A stretch of 34,972 nucleotides of DNA from Candidatus Heimdallarchaeota archaeon. GTDB taxonomy: Archaea > Asgardarchaeota > Heimdallarchaeia > Heimdallarchaeales > Heimdallarchaeaceae. Below, piece by piece: positions 31,455 to 34,972 of the stretch. The stretch covers positions 1 to 34,972 of the forward strand of contig JABCTC010000036.1 in the NCBI GenBank assembly GCA_018238545.1. The letters run 5' to 3'. The stretch's first letter is position 1; every line of letters starts with the position of its first letter. A program made the translations under genes and the position numbers. Under the pieces are notes generated by a model. The model saw only the letters and a program-made list of their open reading frames with translations, was not told where the DNA came from and did not search any database.

Positions 31455-33482
31455 ATGCGAACACACAAAGTCAAAGGACTTATATTTCTATCTACAATCA
31501 TGTTAGGCTTCGTTCTTACAAGCTTCTTCGGAGCTTCTATGTCAATTACAAGCCCTAATAGCGCATCACAACTTGATCAAACAATCACAGAAGATTTGGT
31601 TTTCTTAAATAGCACATCTCCAATTATTGATGGAAACTTAACAAGTTTTGAAGGAGAATGGGAAAATGCTACAATATATAATACCGAATTTGGTTCAGGA
31701 AATAAAGCTTTGACTATACGTGTGTTAGCAAATGAAACACACTTGTTTATGGGTATAAATTATGTAAGCTCAATATTCATACCTGTCAATGAAACCATTC
31801 CAATAGATGAAGACTTCAATAACGAAACTCATACTTGGTATACAATTGTTTTTGATAGAAATTATGACGGTGTTGCTGGTTCAGAATTAACTCCAGATGA
31901 CGCTATAGTGATAAATTATCGAGTAGAAGGAGCACAGGATGCTTACATCAATGGCACAAAATTAAATTCTATTGCAATGGATGTAGATATTTCAGGAATA
32001 GAAAATTCTTATGCAAATGTTAGTGAGTACGAAGATGATTTTTATAATCATGTAGTTACAATTGAAGTTGTAAAAGAACTTGAATCTAATGATGAAATAG
32101 GGAATGATATTGACTTACACGCAAGTGAATCAATTTTCTTTGCCATAATAGTAGCCGAAAATGCAACAGCAATATATAATCGCACATTATTAGGAGAAAT
32201 AGATGCATTCACACCATGGAAAAAAATTCAATTTGTTACTTTGCATGATTATTTTTCATATGTAGAAGATGTATCAGATCTAGACGTATTAATATTTATT
32301 TCAGAATCAGAAGCATCAAATTATGATAATCTAAGCAGCATTGTCGTATTCTTACTAAATTATGGTGCAAATGTAACATTTAATTTTGATCATCTTGATC
32401 ACGACATTAACTATCGTAGTTTATCTCATCTAGATCTTTTAATCCTCGTTGGAGCGCACCCCAATTTAAGTGTAGACGAAATAGAAGCAATCGCACTCTA
32501 TATTGCTTCTGGTGGAAGTGTATATATTCTCGCAGACCCTGTCAGTAAAAACGGAAAATTGAATCAATTACTGTCTAAATTCGGAATGGAAGTATATAGT
32601 TCATACCTATACTCTACAGATACTGCAATTAACTCTTCTATTAAGATTGATTCATCCGATATCGAATCTCTACCTTATATGATGGGCACAAATATCTTTA
32701 CTGATCAAATTGTGGATGAAATTTTATACACAGGAACAGCTATTAACTTCACATCTACACTTGGTGAAGGCAAGTTCATGTCCCAAGAAGGTGATCTTTA
32801 TCCGATCATAAATCTTACTGGAGACTATTACATAGATGTTGATGATAACGGTGAGTTCAATGCAGAAGATATTGAGCTTAATGATACAATTGTTCAAGCA
32901 GGTCTAGAACTTCAAAGAGGAGGCAGACTCATAGTTACTAGTTCTGCTGATCTGTTGAATGCAAGTTACATTGCAGAAAGCGATAACAAAATATTCTTTT
33001 TGAGGCAAATCCAATGGTTGATGAAACTTCAAAACGCTATAAATTTTGAAAACTATGTTGTTGAAGAGATTAATATTATAGAGGGTGAAGCAATAAGCGT
33101 TAGTGTTGAAGTTCGAGGAGATAATGAAACCGTTTTAACTGACCTTAGAGCCTGGGTAGTTGTACAGGAATTAAAATCAGATAAAAACAATGTTACTCTC
33201 ACTATGCATGAAGACAAAATTAATTTCAACGGAACTATCACTTCCGAAGATATAAAAGCCAATTTTGTTGATGTTAGCATTAGACTGCATCAAAGAGGTT
33301 ACGGCTATAATGAAACAGAACTAGTTGAAGTATTTCTAGAAGCAATTATAGGAAGACCTATCAGTATTGAAGTAACTGCAACAATTATATTTGTAATCTC
33401 AATCGGTTTAGCAGTTTTAGGAGCTTTTGCTATTAAAAAATATAAAAAACCAGAAGTGGAAAAAATAGAAAAAGGAAAGTAA
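31455..33482 (+). CDS. Surface-anchored protein: DOMON/CBM9-like domain, GATase-like domain, C-terminal membrane helix
   Basis: The 675-aa protein starts with a signal peptide (hydrophobic 7-28) and a Ser/Asn linker. Residues about 50-215 have the DOMON/CBM9-like plan, starting SPIIDGNLTSFEGEWENA, then LTIRVLANETHLFMGINY and WYTIVFDRNYDG. Such domains bind sugars, haem or other ligands outside the cell. Residues about 270-400 (DLDVLIFISESEA, HLDLLILVGAHPNLSVDEIEAIALYIASGGSVYILADP) look like a GldG/DUF4350-type Rossmann-like domain. DVDDNGEFNAEDIELND near 460 is a Ca-binding-like or dockerin-like loop. A membrane helix at about 643-663 and a basic tail finish the protein. It is exported and anchored at the C-terminus, with many sequons. 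Its function is unknown, perhaps ligand binding or cell-surface maintenance. Confidence 0.75.
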   Translation: MRTHKVKGLIFLSTIMLGFVLTSFFGASMSITSPNSASQLDQTITEDLVFLNSTSPIIDGNLTSFEGEWENATIYNTEFGSGNKALTIRVLANETHLFMGINYVSSIFIPVNETIPIDEDFNNETHTWYTIVFDRNYDGVAGSELTPDDAIVINYRVEGAQDAYINGTKLNSIAMDVDISGIENSYANVSEYEDDFYNHVVTIEVVKELESNDEIGNDIDLHASESIFFAIIVAENATAIYNRTLLGEIDAFTPWKKIQFVTLHDYFSYVEDVSDLDVLIFISESEASNYDNLSSIVVFLLNYGANVTFNFDHLDHDINYRSLSHLDLLILVGAHPNLSVDEIEAIALYIASGGSVYILADPVSKNGKLNQLLSKFGMEVYSSYLYSTDTAINSSIKIDSSDIESLPYMMGTNIFTDQIVDEILYTGTAINFTSTLGEGKFMSQEGDLYPIINLTGDYYIDVDDNGEFNAEDIELNDTIVQAGLELQRGGRLIVTSSADLLNASYIAESDNKIFFLRQIQWLMKLQNAINFENYVVEEINIIEGEAISVSVEVRGDNETVLTDLRAWVVVQELKSDKNNVTLTMHEDKINFNGTITSEDIKANFVDVSIRLHQRGYGYNETELVEVFLEAIIGRPISIEVTATIIFVISIGLAVLGAFAIKKYKKPEVEKIEKGK

Positions 33483-33580
33483 TCCACTTCTTTCATTCTA
33501 TTTTCTAGAAAAATGTATCAAGGCAATTTTCATAAGGGTATCATGAGATAGTATCACAGTAATATCTTTGGTGAAAAACA

Positions 33581-34039
33581 GTGCATAAAGGCTTTTTAAT
33601 AAAAAAACTGACGATGGAAGAAGTAAAATCAAGAGCACTTGATATACCAGAGACAGATAGAGAGATGTTCCCAAAAGAGGGAGTAGTATTTTTTATGGAA
33701 TCATTTGAAGAATACTATGGATGTCATATTACACAAAGTAGAAGCATAACAGGACTAGATGAGTGGTTTGAAGGATATCCTGTCAAACAAAACGACACTA
33801 TAATCATATCGAAATATTCTGAAGGATATTACCTTGTACCGCTATCTGAAATAGTAGATCAACAACAGCATTTCAACCTAGAAATGGAGAGAATACTTTT
33901 GCTAGAGCCTGAGGATATTTTGTGTCCAAACTGTAGGTACAGGTTGGAACATGCGGGATTAGGATCAACGGAAGATTCATATATTTTAAAATGTGCGAGG
34001 TGTGGATTTACTTTAGTGAAGAAAAGTCATTTTGATTAA
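33581..34039 (+). CDS. Zinc-ribbon protein, 152 aa, unknown function
   Basis: The translation begins with GTG at 33581. An in-frame ATG at 33614 (MEEVKSRALDIP) is a possible shorter start, and nothing upstream decides clearly. The N-terminal 110 residues are alpha/beta without a recognised motif (VVFFMESFEEYYGCHITQ, DTIIISKYSEGYYLVPLSEI). The C-terminus is a four-Cys zinc ribbon: CPNCRYRLE ... LKCARCGFTLVKKSHFD (two CxxC pairs, about residues 122-142). It may be an RNA- or protein-binding adaptor. It stands between the surface-protein gene and the longin gene on the same strand. No operon is evident, as gaps are 98 and 140 nt. Confidence 0.65.
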   Translation: MHKGFLIKKLTMEEVKSRALDIPETDREMFPKEGVVFFMESFEEYYGCHITQSRSITGLDEWFEGYPVKQNDTIIISKYSEGYYLVPLSEIVDQQQHFNLEMERILLLEPEDILCPNCRYRLEHAGLGSTEDSYILKCARCGFTLVKKSHFD

Positions 34040-34179
34040 TTGAAGGGAAAATTACAGATTTTTACAAAAAAATCTATTCTTTATTCAGAGTGGATATCAG
34101 CGGCTTTTTCACTTATTTGTATATGAGTAAACATATCTATGTATTATGTGCCTTTTTGTGTATATCCTAACTTCTTCAT

Positions 34180-34800
34180 ATGAAACTTATGTTACATAAC
34201 TTGTGGATAGCTAAAGATACGGGTGAATGTCTTTTCCATAGAAAGTATGGTAGCATAGAACAAGATGAAAATTTAATCACGAGTTTCCTAAGTGCCATAG
34301 AGATTTTTGCTCAGAACATAGATAATGGATGCGATTTTCTTCAAACGTCCAGTTACAAATTCATCTACAAAACTGGAGAACAAACAGTTACAGTTGCATG
34401 TGTTGATAGCGAAGATGATGAAAGTATCATTCGTCAGGAGCTTGTAAAGATAGAGAAAGAATTCTATAGTAGATTCTCGCAAAATTTGAAGGAATGGAAT
34501 GGAAGAGTAGAGGGATTTGCTGATCTATCAGACTTTGTTGATAATCACCTGAAAAAATACAGTTCGCCCATCAGGAAATTAGCAGATACTAAATTAGAAT
34601 TAAACCCAATTGTTACAAAAGAGAATCTTAAGAGCATGTTTAGTCCACAACAGGAAAAAGTTATCTCTCTCTTGAAATATAAAGGGACAGCAACACTTCA
34701 TGATATTATCAAGCTTATGAAACTCTCAGAAACTGATGCTGAAAAAGCAGCAAAAGGACTCCTATACCACGATATCATAAGACAGATTCCAAGTGCATAA
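34180..34800 (+). CDS. Longin-like domain with C-terminal winged helix
   Basis: The 206-aa protein has two parts. Residues 1-110 have the longin/roadblock-like strand order: MLHNLWIAKDTGECLFHRKYG (first beta hairpin), ITSFLSAIEIFAQNI (central helix), YKFIYKTGEQTVTVACVD (strand pair) and IIRQELVKIEKEFYSRF (long helix). Residues about 155-206 are a winged helix (EKVISLLKYKGTATLHDIIKLMKLSETDAEKAAKGLLYHDIIRQI). Longin domains in Asgard archaea are linked to GTPase and trafficking-like systems; fusion to a DNA-binding-like domain is unusual. The ATG is taken because no better start is visible. A GC-rich hairpin region follows immediately. Confidence 0.72.
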   Translation: MKLMLHNLWIAKDTGECLFHRKYGSIEQDENLITSFLSAIEIFAQNIDNGCDFLQTSSYKFIYKTGEQTVTVACVDSEDDESIIRQELVKIEKEFYSRFSQNLKEWNGRVEGFADLSDFVDNHLKKYSSPIRKLADTKLELNPIVTKENLKSMFSPQQEKVISLLKYKGTATLHDIIKLMKLSETDAEKAAKGLLYHDIIRQIPSA

Positions 34801-34809
34801 TATCAAGTA

Positions 34810-34972
34810 TCAACGCACGTCATGAAACTTGGTCAAACTTGCCAGAGGCGGTCTAACCGTCGTTTAAGTGGGGCCCCTCACGTGCGTTGAGGGGAAGAAT
34901 CATGAGGATCATGATTGGGGAAGGAATGAAGGGAGTGCGCATTTACTCCGACAACATTTCCTGCCATTGCGC
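34810..34972. ncRNA. Probable structured RNA, family not recognised, truncated at the right edge
   Basis: After the longin gene the sequence turns GC-rich and hairpin-dense with no open frame of interest. Elements: an 11-bp perfect pairing TCAACGCACGT (34810-34820) with ACGTGCGTTGA (34880-34890); a competing 7-bp stem CCCCTCA (34874-34880) with TGAGGGG (34888-34894); 8-bp arms AATCATGA/TCATGATT (34898-34916); a GGCGGT/ACCGTC stem near 34848-34862; and a GGAGT/ACTCC stem at 34932-34949. This fits a stable RNA. SRP RNA was considered, but its conserved loops are not visible. Orientation cannot be fixed from the pairing alone. Confidence 0.5.

Noticed and set aside
34810..34972. SRP RNA assignment
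   Set aside because: The conserved loops of archaeal SRP RNA were not found; the hairpins alone do not identify it.
1..34972. CRISPR array, insertion sequence or prophage
   Set aside because: No spaced direct repeats of the needed size, no transposase and no phage structural gene were seen.

Overview
The window looks like an AT-rich archaeal chromosome segment, most likely from an Asgard-type (Promethearchaeati) archaeon. This rests on marker genes and gene structure, not on a database search. It carries 20S proteasome alpha and beta genes, an archaeal RNase P RNA, Tsr3, a tRNA-Thr with a 12-nt intron at the canonical 37/38 position, archaeal TATA boxes about 25 nt upstream of many starts with little or no leader, and exported proteins rich in N-glycosylation sequons. 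Features typical of Asgard genomes are a multidomain Arf-like GTPase, two proteins with longin/roadblock-like domains, TPR proteins (one alpha-SNAP-like in build) and a DAG/sphingosine-kinase-like lipid kinase.

Layout. 1-330: a partial minus-strand frame resembling the start of bacterial PilM, plus hairpins and AATAC repeats. It does not resemble the rest and may be foreign or a chimeric join. 0.33-5.7 kb: a secreted glycoprotein, a tandem metallophosphoesterase with a degenerate second half, a CBS-pair protein, an APH-like kinase and an unknown. 5.7-9.9 kb: a small winged-helix regulator with a palindromic candidate operator, a thioredoxin reductase, a BshB-type deacetylase and a TPR/longin-like protein, then tRNA-Arg(GCG). 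10.1-17.3 kb: an alpha-oxoamine synthase, rnpB, a membrane-anchored Regnase-like NYN protein, a winged-helix protein, psmB-psmA, a beta-CASP/MBL nuclease and a small unknown. 17.5-23.3 kb: a large M48 membrane protease divergent from a GH20 hexosaminidase, a helical TPR protein, tRNA-Arg(CCT) and tsr3. 23.3-26.8 kb: bshA and bshC, convergent with no gap, a glyoxalase/VOC gene broken by one nonsense codon, and a 52-aa zinc-ribbon gene. 26.9-34.8 kb: a UPF0104 membrane protein, a metallophosphoesterase, a lipid kinase, intron-containing tRNA-Thr, the Arf-like GTPase, a DOMON/GATase-like surface protein, a zinc-ribbon protein and a longin-wHTH protein. 34.81 kb to the end: a GC-rich, hairpin-dense stretch that is probably an unidentified structured RNA cut by the window edge.

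How the genes fit together. The strongest pathway signal is a complete set of candidate bacillithiol genes within 19 kb: BshA (UDP-GlcNAc:malate glycosyltransferase), BshB (deacetylase) and BshC (cysteine-adding enzyme), with a CxxC thioredoxin reductase immediately upstream of bshB. If functional, this would be low-molecular-weight thiol metabolism in an archaeon. A second theme is RNA and protein turnover (RNase P, Regnase-like RNase, beta-CASP nuclease, proteasome, M48 protease). A third is eukaryote-like membrane or GTPase signalling (Arf, longin domains, lipid kinase).
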